Source of the DNA: Spirochaetaceae bacterium
GTDB lineage: Bacteria; Spirochaetota; Spirochaetia; Treponematales; Breznakiellaceae
Assembly: GCA_031290405.1 (NCBI GenBank)
Contig: JAITNO010000140.1
Coordinates: forward strand, 1-9,183
Length of the DNA stretch: 9,183 bases
Direction: 5' to 3'
The notes beneath the pieces are model-generated. The model was not told the origin of the DNA, searched no databases, and saw only the letters and a list, made by a program, of their open reading frames with translations. The translations under genes were made by a program, and so were the position numbers. Shown one piece after another: positions 1 through 6,263 of the stretch (position 1 is its first letter; every line of letters begins with the position of its first letter).

Positions 1-1365
1 ACGGGGACGAGGCTCCAGGCACTGCTCGACAAGATAGCCGCGCTCGAGACGGCAGGCGGCGGCACCCTTGCTGAACAGCTCGCCTGGATTTCAAGTTATG
101 CAGTCGACGGCGGCGACTACACCATCGAGCTCAAAGCCAACGAAGCCATCGCCCCGGCAGCGCTTTCGTACAGCGGCAAGACGGTAACGGTAACCCTGAA
201 GGGCGATACCGCGGAACGGACGGTCAGCCTGGGCAGCACCGGCTCTCTCTTTACCGTAGGCTCCGGGGTTACGCTAATACTGGACAACAACGTTACGCTA
301 CAAGGGCGAAGCGATAATACCGCTTCGCTGGTTTATGTAAACAGCGGCGGTACGCTGGAAATGAAGGGTACCGCCAAAATAACCGGCAATACGGCTTCCT
401 CCACCTCATCCTCTTCCTACGCTGCCTCCTGGGGCGGTGGGGTGTATGTCTACGGCAGCTTCACCATGAGCGGCATTGCCACGGTTTCAGGTAATACGGC
501 TTCCTCCACCTCCACCTCACTCTCTTCCTACGCTGCCTCCTCCGGCGGTGGGGTGTATGTCGGCGCAGGCAGCTTCACCATGAACGATAACGCCACGGTT
601 TCCGGCAATATAACCTCTCACAATTCTCCCGGCGCTGCCTCCTCCGGCGGCGGCGGGGTATTTGTCGACAGCGGCAGCTTCACCATGAACGGCAGTGCCA
701 CGGTTTCAGGTAATACGAATTCATCCTCCACCTACATTAGCCCCTCCGGCGGTGGGGTGTATGTCGGCGCAGGCAGCTTTACCATGAGCGACAGCGCCAC
801 GGTTTCCGGCAATACGGCCTCCGGTTATGGCGGCGGGGTGTTTGTCTATAATGGTAGCAGCTTCACCATGAGCGGCAGCGCCACGGTTTCCGGCAATACG
901 GCCTCCAGCTACGGCGGCGGCGGGGTGTATGTCTCTGATGGTGGTAGCAGCTTCACCATGAGCGACAGCGCCACGGTTTCCGGCAATACTGCCCCCGGCG
1001 GCGGCGGCGGGGTGCTTGTCTGTGGCATGAGCAACTTCACTATGAACGGAAACGCCTCGGTTTCAGGTAATGAGTCCAGTTACGGCGGCGGGGTGTATTT
1101 AGACGTCGGCGGCTACAGCAGCGACATCGGCATCTTCACCAAAACCGGCGGCATTATTTACGGCAGCAATGAAACTAACCCAGCCCTGCGAAATACGGTA
1201 AAAGACAATGGTGTGGAACTAACCGATCAAGGCGCGGCGGTATATGAGGCTGGCACCCAACGCCGGCGCGAAACCACGGTAACCGCGGCGCAGAACCTCA
1301 CTGCAACGGTTAGCTGGGATGGTTCCTCCTACCAGTACACCTTCACCGGCCAGTGGGACGACTAG
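1..1365 (+). CDS. Repeat-rich beta-helix surface protein, PMP-like, 5'-truncated by window edge
   Basis: The reading frame is open from base 1 to the TAG at 1363-1365, giving 454 residues of a protein whose start lies outside the window. Residues 1-120 hold a short helical stretch (LLDKIAALETAG) and then beta-rich sequence with alternating hydrophobic positions. Residues about 115-370 are eight imperfect repeats on the pattern GGGVYV-x-GSFTM-x-x-x-ATVSGNTAS. This resembles the GG...FxxN repeats of chlamydial polymorphic membrane proteins and the surface proteins common in gut treponemes. The tail is a short beta-rich segment ending QWDD. No C-terminal autotransporter barrel, LPxTG motif or membrane anchor is visible, so any export signal must lie upstream. 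By family resemblance it probably forms a right-handed beta-helix acting as an adhesin or surface layer; that role is inference. Composition is dominated by Gly, Ser, Thr and Ala. A strong terminator follows 26 bases after the stop. Confidence 0.8.
   Translation, partial: TGTRLQALLDKIAALETAGGGTLAEQLAWISSYAVDGGDYTIELKANEAIAPAALSYSGKTVTVTLKGDTAERTVSLGSTGSLFTVGSGVTLILDNNVTLQGRSDNTASLVYVNSGGTLEMKGTAKITGNTASSTSSSSYAASWGGGVYVYGSFTMSGIATVSGNTASSTSTSLSSYAASSGGGVYVGAGSFTMNDNATVSGNITSHNSPGAASSGGGGVFVDSGSFTMNGSATVSGNTNSSSTYISPSGGGVYVGAGSFTMSDSATVSGNTASGYGGGVFVYNGSSFTMSGSATVSGNTASSYGGGGVYVSDGGSSFTMSDSATVSGNTAPGGGGGVLVCGMSNFTMNGNASVSGNESSYGGGVYLDVGGYSSDIGIFTKTGGIIYGSNETNPALRNTVKDNGVELTDQGAAVYEAGTQRRRETTVTAAQNLTATVSWDGSSYQYTFTGQWDD
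340..1110 (+). repeat. Tandem in-frame repeats within the surface-protein gene
   Basis: Eight units of about 27-37 codons, each starting with two or more Gly codons and containing FTM (LEM in the first) and SGN (TGN in the first), lie in frame. They diverge mainly in the Ser/Thr/Ala linker before the next Gly run. At DNA level some segments are nearly identical: the stretch around 545-584 recurs around 748-787, and the ATVSGNTAS-coding stretch recurs around 795, 879 and 969. Such similarity would allow unit gain or loss by recombination without changing frame. Linker length falls from about 15 residues in early units to about 3-5 in later ones. Confidence 0.8.
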
Positions 1366-1391
1366 GGCAGCGCGGCGCGTAGAGCCGATGG

Positions 1392-1422
1392 GGCGGCCTC
1401 CGGGAGGGGGGCCGCCTTTTTT
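1392..1422 (+). terminator. Rho-independent terminator of the surface-protein gene (hairpin copy 1)
   Basis: Left arm 1392-1401 pairs with right arm 1407-1416 (10 bp, one G-T), leaving a 5-base loop and then six T at 1417-1422. It lies 26 bases after the stop codon. Its arms are nearly the same as those of the hairpins at 2117-2152 and 2917-2949. Confidence 0.85.
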
Positions 1423-1426
1423 GCGC

Positions 1427-1455
1427 TTGATGGGTTGAGGGGAATGCGATATACT
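1427..1455 (+). promoter_or_regulatory. Sigma-70-type promoter for the ORF6N gene
   Basis: TTGATG at 1427-1432 and TATACT at 1450-1455 are separated by 17 bases (4/6 and 5/6 matches to consensus). The predicted start of transcription, near 1462, falls just before the ribosome binding site GGAGGT (1465-1470). The -35 starts only four bases after the T tract of the preceding terminator, so this module appears transcriptionally isolated from the surface-protein gene. Confidence 0.65.
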
Positions 1456-1476
1456 ACACCCGTTGGAGGTGTGGTA

Positions 1477-2088
1477 ATGGTAGAATTAATCAGTTTTAAT
1501 CAGGTACAAGAACAAATAATCAATATGCGTGATCAAAATGTCATTCTGGACAGTGATGTGGCGGAATTGTACGGCATTGAAACCAAGCGGGTTAATGAAG
1601 CGGTAAGCAATAATCCAGAGAAATTTCCAAACGGTTATAGTATCGCGCTGAATGCCGGTGAATGGGGCGACTTGAAGTCGAAAGTTTCGACTTCAAGTTC
1701 AGGGTGGGGTGGTAAAAACAAACTCCCCAACGTTTTTACCGAGAAAGGTTTGTACATGCTGGCCACTATTCTGAAAAGCCCAAAAGCGACACAAACGACC
1801 ATCGCTATTGTTGAAACTTTTACCAAGATTCGGGAACTTTCGCGCACCGTGTCTGAATTATCGTCAACAACCGCAAAGCCTAAACAGAAATCTCTTATGC
1901 AAAAAAGCGGGGAAATTATCGCTGATATTTTAGACAACGATTTACAGATAAGCGATACCGAAACCAGCTTTGAAATAAATCTTGCCGTCATGAAATTCAA
2001 ACACATTGTCAGGCAAAAACGCGAAGACCCGTCAAAACAAGCTGATGAAAAGAAAGATGCGGCCAGAGGAAAAAGAAAGACAACTTGA
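1477..2088 (+). CDS. ORF6N-domain DNA-binding protein
   Basis: This 203-residue protein carries an N-terminal ORF6N domain (about residues 8-120). The typical features are VILDSDVAELYGIETKRVNEAV (split here as VILDSDVAELYG, 22-33, then IETKRVNEAV), a KFP stretch at 49-51, a TSSSGWGG segment and FTEKGLYMLATIL (87-99). ORF6N domains are found in phage antirepressor-like proteins and in many accessory-island genes and are thought to bind DNA; the target here is unknown. The C-terminal part (130-203) is charged and helical, ending in a very basic tail (RGKRKTT), with no recognised domain. The ATG at 1477 is preferred because GGAGGT lies 6 bases upstream and the predicted transcript starts near 1462; the frame extends further upstream, but only through the promoter. 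The gene is visibly AT-richer than both neighbours, suggesting acquisition. It stands alone between two terminators. Confidence 0.82.
   Translation: MVELISFNQVQEQIINMRDQNVILDSDVAELYGIETKRVNEAVSNNPEKFPNGYSIALNAGEWGDLKSKVSTSSSGWGGKNKLPNVFTEKGLYMLATILKSPKATQTTIAIVETFTKIRELSRTVSELSSTTAKPKQKSLMQKSGEIIADILDNDLQISDTETSFEINLAVMKFKHIVRQKREDPSKQADEKKDAARGKRKTT
1670..1698. repeat. 29-base perfect palindrome inside the ORF6N gene
   Basis: Arms 1670-1683 (ACTTGAAGTCGAAA) and 1685-1698 are exact reverse complements around a single G at 1684. It encodes residues 65-74 (DLKSKVSTSS) of the ORF6N protein, a part of the domain that is otherwise fairly conserved. It could act as an operator bound by the gene's own product or as an RNA hairpin, or be a by-product of the codons used. 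Function is not shown by the sequence. Confidence 0.8.
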
Positions 2089-2116
2089 GGCGCGGCAAGC
2101 ATCCCGTGCCAGATGG

Positions 2117-2152
2117 AAGGCGGCTCTCCGGCAACGGGGGGCCGCTTTTTTT
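2117..2152 (+). terminator. Rho-independent terminator of the ORF6N gene (hairpin copy 2)
   Basis: An 11-bp stem (2120-2130 with 2135-2145, two G-T pairs) closes a GCAA tetraloop of the stable GNRA type. A-T pairs extend it outward into seven T at 2146-2152. It lies about 30 bases after the ORF6N stop. The left arm (GGCGGCTCTCC) is identical to that of hairpin copy 3, including bases that base-pairing alone would not fix. Confidence 0.88.
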
Positions 2153-2162
2153 GAATAAACGC

Positions 2163-2192
2163 TTGACCACAGACGCGTGGGCAGAGTAACGT
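2163..2192 (+). promoter_or_regulatory. Possible promoter for the toxin-antitoxin pair
   Basis: TTGACC (2163-2168, 5/6) is followed after 18 bases by TAACGT (2187-2192), a weak -10 with only three matches. The position, ten bases after a terminator and just upstream of the ribosome binding site at 2201-2206, supports a promoter here even though the -10 is poor. Toxin-antitoxin promoters are usually autorepressed, but no clear operator dyad is visible. Confidence 0.35.
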
Positions 2193-2215
2193 AGAGACGC
2201 AAGGAGCAAGAAACA

Positions 2216-2437
2216 ATGAACGTCATTAACAACCCCACGGGCGAAACGCCCCAGGAAAAACGAACGCGGGAAGCCGCGGAATTGCATGCTCTGTGGCTGG
2301 AATTGCGACCACGGATAATCAAAGACATTAAGCATCACACGCTGGATGAGGTATTGGACATATTGCACCAGGAACGCGCCACCGGAGAAGGATTTGAGAA
2401 ACTATGGGAAAAAGAAGCTACCTCGATCCCAGCGTGA
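2216..2437 (+). CDS. Small putative antitoxin upstream of PIN-domain gene
   Basis: A 73-residue acidic/basic, probably all-helical protein with no domain I recognise. The ATG at 2216 has AAGGAG at 2201-2206, nine bases upstream, the best ribosome binding site nearby. Its last 34 bases overlap the start of the downstream PIN-domain gene in another frame, the tight arrangement typical of type II toxin-antitoxin pairs in which the antitoxin comes first. The central part (TLDEVLDILHQER, about 42-54) followed by GEGFEKLWEKE looks like helices that could wrap the toxin. No ribbon-helix-helix, AbrB or Phd/YefM signature is obvious, so DNA-binding and autorepression are only presumed. The antitoxin role rests on position and size rather than on homology. 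Confidence 0.65.
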   Translation: MNVINNPTGETPQEKRTREAAELHALWLELRPRIIKDIKHHTLDEVLDILHQERATGEGFEKLWEKEATSIPA

Positions 2438-2823
2438 TCATCAACGCTCTGAAAGAAAATGATGAGCGGGCGGAGCGCGCTCAGGCTGTCCTTGAGGACC
2501 CCACCCGGGACCTCATCGTAGGCGACTATGTGAAGCTGGAGACCCTGCCCAAGATGGTCTACAACAAGAGGTCTGACCAAGCGGCTTACACCACGACCCT
2601 TTTCGACCATGCCGAATATGTGCACTCCACGAACGCCATCGTCACCCACGCCGAGACCCTGGCCGAAGCCTACGGTCTTTCCGCGATGGACGCCCTCCAC
2701 GTGGCCAGCGCCATCGCCGGCCACGCCGACGAACTGATCACCTTCGAGAAACCCGAAAAGCCCTTCTTCCGCATACCCGATGAGCGCCTACGGATAGTGT
2801 CCCTGTACGAGGCGACGCTCTAA
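2404..2823 (+). CDS. PIN-domain ribonuclease, VapC-like putative toxin
   Basis: This 139-residue protein has the layout of a PIN-domain nuclease: YLDPSVIINAL at 6-16 with the first acidic residue D8, E46 (VKLETLPK), D96 in AMDALHVASAIAGHA, then the strand ELITFEKPEKPFF (110-122). PIN nucleases bind Mg2+/Mn2+ through three or four acidic residues and usually cut tRNA, rRNA or mRNA when they act as VapC toxins. The fourth position, usually Asp (TxD or TFD), is Glu (E115) here, a conservative change that probably keeps metal binding. The length is normal for VapC. The ATG at 2404 lies within the upstream small gene, with a purine-rich GGAGAAGGA at 2384-2392. RNA target and activity cannot be read from the sequence. 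Codon use is GC-rich like the chromosome, unlike the ORF6N gene. Confidence 0.78.
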   Translation: MGKRSYLDPSVIINALKENDERAERAQAVLEDPTRDLIVGDYVKLETLPKMVYNKRSDQAAYTTTLFDHAEYVHSTNAIVTHAETLAEAYGLSAMDALHVASAIAGHADELITFEKPEKPFFRIPDERLRIVSLYEATL

Positions 2824-2916
2824 GGCGCACACGTGGACGCAGAGGGCGAGGAGCAAGCAGGCGGAAGAGGCCCGTGGACCGACCAGCGCAGCACGGTGCG
2901 TACGACAAGCCACAGC
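2824..2916 (+). other. Untranslated tail after the PIN gene, resembling the module's own leader
   Basis: The bases at about 2834-2856 (ACGCAGAGGGCGAGGAGCAAG region) resemble the leader of the antitoxin gene at about 2190-2210 (ACGTAGAGACGCAAGGAGCAAG), allowing a one-base gap. No start codon with coding sequence follows, so this looks like a leftover leader from a lost or rearranged module rather than a working ribosome binding site. A terminator follows directly. Confidence 0.35.
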
Positions 2917-2949
2917 AGGCGGCTCTCCTCACGGGGGGCCGCCTTTATT
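2917..2949 (+). terminator. Rho-independent terminator of the toxin-antitoxin module (hairpin copy 3)
   Basis: An 11-bp stem (2918-2928 with 2933-2943, two G-T pairs) closes a TCAC loop, with an outer A-T pair and TTTATT at 2944-2949. It is the third close copy of the hairpin seen after the two preceding modules. The tail is less T-rich, so termination may be weaker. Confidence 0.8.
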
Positions 2950-3070
2950 GTGGGCGGGGGGGGCGCGGGAAGAAGGCCCCATGCGGAGGTCGGCGGAGGG
3001 GAGGAGAACCTCTCCCGACGGTAGTGGGGAGAGGCTTCGCTCAGGGGGGCGTGCCCCCTCTTCGTGCGCG
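2950..3070. other. Convergent intergenic gap with two hairpins
   Basis: This gap separates the rightward accessory modules from the leftward operon. It contains an eight-G run (2956-2963), an 8-bp perfect stem (3009-3016 with 3027-3034, 10-base loop) and a G-run/C-run hairpin (3043-3048 with 3054-3059). Either hairpin could mark the 3' end of the leftward operon, but neither is followed by a U tract in that direction, so termination there may depend on Rho. No coding potential is supported. Confidence 0.5.
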
Positions 3071-4222
3071 CTATTGTCTGAAAATGAGGTTGAGGCTGAG
3101 GAACCAGGTGGTGTCGCTGCCGGGTGTGGCGCTGATTTCTTTGCCGCCATAGGCTGCGTCGAATTGGAAATAGGTAAAGTTGACGCCCAAGCCGCCGCTG
3201 GGGAGGAGGTCGGCGAAGCCGGCGCGCAGGCTAAGGACTTCGAGGATTCGCAGTTCGAGGCCGACGGAGATGGGGAGCAGGGGGCTGCGGCTGCTTAGGA
3301 TGGGGTCGAGGAAGTTGTTGTAGTCGACGGAGAGGATCAGGTCGGTGTTGAAGCGGTGGAGTTTTTGGGAGGGTATGCGCCAGGAGAGGCCTGCGCCGAG
3401 CTTGGGGGCGACGGTTTTGTATTCGCTTCTGTTGGCGACCATGCTGGAGTATTGGGTAAGGTTGCGGTAGCCGGTGACGGCGGCCGGCGAGTAGGGGTCT
3501 TTGCAGGCCAGGCCGAGGGAGAAGCTGTCGTCCCAGGTCCAGCGTATGCCGATGTCGATGCCGCCGCCGATTTGGGTTTCCCAGGGGTGGTCGCCCATGG
3601 TGGAAAAGACGTTGCGAGCTTCTTGCATGGCGGTGATGAGGTCGTCGATGGTGTTGGTGGTTCTTTCGGGGAGGAAGACGAGGCGGTAAAAGCCTTTGAG
3701 GGTGATGCCCACGTCAAGGGTTGCTCTGTCCGTCCGCATGAGGCGGAAGCCGTGGCCTATGTTCAACGCGAGTTCTTCGGAATAACGCGCGTCCATGAAG
3801 CGCTGGGTAACGCCGTTCCAATAGATGTTTGCGCGGGTGGCGTTGAAGACGCGCCAGCCCCAGCCGTTGGAGATCATGCCGAAGCTGATGGGCCCGCCGA
3901 TGAGGGCGTACGCCTCGGAAGGTTTCATGATCATTTGCCTGAAGCTTTGGACGGTTACGTCGCCAAAGTAAAGGGACATGAGGAAGTCGATGTGGTCCAT
4001 TTCGGCGGAGAGTTCGGCGAAACGGATCTTTTGGGGGATGGCGGCGAAGCCGGCGGGATTGTTGAAGGCGGTGTAATAGTCGTCGGTAAGGGCGGCGTGG
4101 GTTCCTCCGAGGGCGGCGGCGCGAGCGGAGGGCGTCTCAAAGGGATAGATGTGGTTTGTGGGGACTTCGGCGCGGGCGGGCGCGGGGAGGAACAAAAGGG
4201 TAAGCAGCAGGGCGACTATCAA
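3071..4222 (-). CDS. UPF0164/FadL-like outer-membrane beta-barrel protein
   Basis: From the TTG start at 4222 this is 383 residues: a hydrophobic signal sequence (IVALLLTLLFLPAPARA, cleavage likely before EVP), then the family-type start ARAAALGGTHAALTDD (about 33-48) and FNNPAGFA (53-60), then amphipathic beta strands to a C-terminal LSLNLIFRQ. The ALGG...NPAG entry resembles treponemal UPF0164 proteins and the wider FadL/PorV group, which form outer-membrane barrels, often for hydrophobic substrates; the substrate here is unknown. The TTG overlaps the mtaB stop as TTGA and has GGAG seven bases upstream, which favours it. A GTG at 4282 would add 20 residues including RRR, giving a more usual basic n-region, but it overlaps mtaB by 64 bases and lacks a ribosome binding site. 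It is the last gene of the operon. Confidence 0.75.
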   Translation of the reverse strand: MIVALLLTLLFLPAPARAEVPTNHIYPFETPSARAAALGGTHAALTDDYYTAFNNPAGFAAIPQKIRFAELSAEMDHIDFLMSLYFGDVTVQSFRQMIMKPSEAYALIGGPISFGMISNGWGWRVFNATRANIYWNGVTQRFMDARYSEELALNIGHGFRLMRTDRATLDVGITLKGFYRLVFLPERTTNTIDDLITAMQEARNVFSTMGDHPWETQIGGGIDIGIRWTWDDSFSLGLACKDPYSPAAVTGYRNLTQYSSMVANRSEYKTVAPKLGAGLSWRIPSQKLHRFNTDLILSVDYNNFLDPILSSRSPLLPISVGLELRILEVLSLRAGFADLLPSGGLGVNFTYFQFDAAYGGKEISATPGSDTTWFLSLNLIFRQ

Positions 4223-5538
4223 ATCATTTCTCCAAGGGCGTCGACGCGGGGGGCCGCCTGCGCTGCGCGGGTGATTCTGCACCGGAACTCTCTGCCGCGC
4301 GGGGGTCTGGGTGTGTCCGGCGCGGCTACGAGGAGCCGTAGGTAATTTTCGCTTAGGGCGGGGAAGTGGTCGCCCCCAGGGCGGCCGTCTTCGCAGATGG
4401 CGGTGACTTCCCTGCCTGCGTGCCGCTCAGCATAGCGGAGTCTGCCTTGTTGTGCAAGGCTGCTGAGGGCCTGGACGCGAGCGGCGGCTTCGCGCGGGGG
4501 GATGCCTCCGGGAAGGCTGAACGCGGCCGTTCCGGGGCGGGGCGAAAAGGGGAAGGCGTGTATCCAAGCGAAGTCTGCGTTGGCGCAAAAGCGCATCGTC
4601 TCCTCAAACTCTTTCTTTGTTTCGCCGGGGAAGCCGGTGATGACGTCGCAGGCGAGGAAGGGGTCGCCCTTGGCCTCGCGCAGGCGTTCGATGATTCGAA
4701 AGAGTTCTTCGGCGGTGTAGGGGCGCCCCATCGAACGCAGTATCTTTTCGCTGCACGATTGTACGGAAAGATGAAAATGGGGGCGGATGCGCGGGTGGCG
4801 GAGGATGGCAAAGAGCGCGTCGCTAAAGGCGTTGGGCTCGAGGGACGAAAGGCGGAGCGCGACGCTCTTTGTGCCTAGAAGGAGCCGTTCGAGGAATTCG
4901 GCGAGGCCGATGGAGCCTGAGCGGTACTGCCCGATGTTGACGCCGACGAGGGCGGCTTCGCCAAAGCCTGATTCTTCGAGGGCTTTGAGGCGGGAAAGGG
5001 CGTCCTCGGGGGCAAGGCTGACGCTTGGGCCGCGGGCGAGCTGGACGGCGCAATAGGCGCAAGCGTTGTCGCATCCGTCCTGAATCTTGAGGGTGGGGCG
5101 CGAATGAAAGGAAAGTTCCGCCGGATGAAGGCTGAACCTGTCGTGTGCGCCGCCGGCAAGGCCGGAAAGGGCCTGGTCGGGCGGTGCGCCCTGGCCGAGC
5201 TCTTCGGGGAGGGCGAGGAGCTCGGCCTTGTCGTCGCCTGGGACGATGAAGAGGCGGCCGGCGCCGGCGTCCAAGCGTTCGAGCTGGGCTTTACCGAGCT
5301 GGGCGTAGCAGCCGGTAACGATGACGCTTGAGCGTGGGTTTGATGCGAGGAGGCGGCGGATGAGGCGGCGGGCCTTCTGTTCGGCCTTTGTGGTAACGGC
5401 GCAGGTGTTCACGACGATGACGTCGGCGTCGGCGTCCGAGGCGTCGACGGCATAGCCGGCCCGTCGAAAGGCGCAGGCGAGGCCCTCGGTTTCACTCTGG
5501 TTGAGTTTGCAGCCGAACGTAACGAAACGCGCTTTCAC
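4219..5538 (-). CDS. mtaB: tRNA t6A37 methylthiotransferase MtaB (radical SAM)
   Basis: This 439-residue protein has the full MiaB/MtaB layout. The N-terminal methylthiotransferase domain has three cluster cysteines C10 (TFGCKLNQSE), C46 (NTCAVT) and C77 (TGCYAQL). The radical SAM domain carries CxxxCxxC at C156, C160 and C163, HFHLSVQSCSEKILRSMGR (255-272, split here as HFHLSVQS and KILRSMGR) and DVITGFPGET (298-307). A TRAM-like RNA-binding region closes it (about 375-425). MtaB adds a methylthio group to t6A at position 37 of tRNAs reading ANN codons, using two [4Fe-4S] clusters and SAM. The sequence ARG after the cluster and KLNQSE fit MtaB better than MiaB or RimO, but subfamily choice is by eye. 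After the last cysteine the usual PYARG is QLARG here. The GTG start overlaps the stop of the TPR gene (GTGA) with no clear ribosome binding site, suggesting translational coupling. Confidence 0.85.
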   Translation of the reverse strand: MKARFVTFGCKLNQSETEGLACAFRRAGYAVDASDADADVIVVNTCAVTTKAEQKARRLIRRLLASNPRSSVIVTGCYAQLGKAQLERLDAGAGRLFIVPGDDKAELLALPEELGQGAPPDQALSGLAGGAHDRFSLHPAELSFHSRPTLKIQDGCDNACAYCAVQLARGPSVSLAPEDALSRLKALEESGFGEAALVGVNIGQYRSGSIGLAEFLERLLLGTKSVALRLSSLEPNAFSDALFAILRHPRIRPHFHLSVQSCSEKILRSMGRPYTAEELFRIIERLREAKGDPFLACDVITGFPGETKKEFEETMRFCANADFAWIHAFPFSPRPGTAAFSLPGGIPPREAAARVQALSSLAQQGRLRYAERHAGREVTAICEDGRPGGDHFPALSENYLRLLVAAPDTPRPPRGREFRCRITRAAQAAPRVDALGEMI

Positions 5539-6257
5539 CGTCGTTCAAGCGCGGCGCGTTGGCGCTCGAGTCCCCTGGCTGCGTCGGAGATGCTTCCGTC
5601 AAGGTCGAGCGCGGTTTTGTAGGCCTGCGCCGCCGCCTGCGCGTCGCCGGACATTTCCCGCGCATAGGCCAGGCGCGTCCACCATCGGGGGTTTCCCGGC
5701 ACATAGTGCAAGGCGGTCGAAAGGGCGATGTCGGCGTGGCGGAAGCGCCCCAGCCTGATGTAAATCTCGCCGATGAAGTAATAGACGGTTTCGATGCGGG
5801 TGCCTTCGGGGGCCAGATTGACGTACTCCTGGAAATGCAGCAGGGCGCTGTCGTTTCTGCCCCGATAATAGTCAAGCTCGCCCTGTATTTCGATGACGCG
5901 CACGTCGTAGCGGTTTAGCGCGGCGGCTTTTTCAGCGCCTGCGGCGGCTTCAGGGTAACGGCCCAGCCGCAAAAGGCTCCAGCAGAGGACGACATAGGAC
6001 TCCAGATTGTCCGGCTGAAGGGCGATTTCTCTATGGCATATCTCGATTGCCGCATTGAAGGCGCCGTTCCGGTACTCCGTTAAAGCATCCGCCGTTTGCG
6101 CGACGGCGCCGGACGGCAAGGCAAGCTGCGCCAAAGCCGCGGCGCACAACACCCCCGCACGCGCCCCTGCGACAAGCCTCGTCGGGACTCCGCGATGCGC
6201 TTGGGCAGAGAAGACAGACAAAACCCGATGGATTTTTACCAGGGCGCGTCCATACAT
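5535..6257 (-). CDS. Secreted or periplasmic TPR-repeat protein
   Basis: A 240-residue protein with an N-terminal export signal (basic region, then GVLCAAALAQLALPSGAVA, about 35-53, likely cut before QTADAL) and tetratricopeptide repeats from about residue 55 to 222. The clearest repeats are ALTEYRNGAFNAAIEICHREIALQP split as ALTEYRNGAFNAA (58-70) and IEICHREIALQP (71-82), YYFIGEIYIRLGRFRHADIA (159-178) and RLAYAREMSGDAQAAAQAYK (195-214). TPRs scaffold protein-protein contacts; the partner is unknown, but the exported location and the bactofilin and outer-membrane neighbours suggest envelope assembly. The ATG at 6257 lies six bases after the bactofilin stop with no convincing ribosome binding site. 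Later GTG or TTG starts near residue 35 would shorten the signal, so the true start is uncertain. The stop overlaps the mtaB start by four bases. Confidence 0.72.
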   Translation of the reverse strand: MYGRALVKIHRVLSVFSAQAHRGVPTRLVAGARAGVLCAAALAQLALPSGAVAQTADALTEYRNGAFNAAIEICHREIALQPDNLESYVVLCWSLLRLGRYPEAAAGAEKAAALNRYDVRVIEIQGELDYYRGRNDSALLHFQEYVNLAPEGTRIETVYYFIGEIYIRLGRFRHADIALSTALHYVPGNPRWWTRLAYAREMSGDAQAAAQAYKTALDLDGSISDAARGLERQRAALERR

Positions 6258-6263
6258 CGTCGA

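Noticed and set aside
1635..2216. - strand frame opposite the ORF6N gene
   Set aside because: No ribosome binding site or domain; the + strand gene has promoter, ribosome binding site, domain and terminator.
1366..2950. Integron-type cassette array (attC sites) considered for the three modules
   Set aside because: The hairpins have T tracts and lack paired attC core sites (GTTRRRY/RYYYAAC) at their ends; no integrase is visible. They read as terminators.
2956..2963. Eight-G run as a phase-variation tract
   Set aside because: It lies in an intergenic gap, not in a supported gene or promoter spacer, so slippage has no evident effect.
2833..3298. Several + strand frames across the hairpin-rich gap at the operon end
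   Set aside because: Arg/Gly-rich low-information products that cross a terminator and the 3' end of the outer-membrane protein gene; no ribosome binding sites.
3356..4345. Long + strand reading frame (about 330 codons) opposite the outer-membrane protein gene
   Set aside because: Gly/Val/Glu-rich sequence with no domain, typical of an antisense shadow in GC-rich DNA; the - strand frame has a signal peptide and family motifs.
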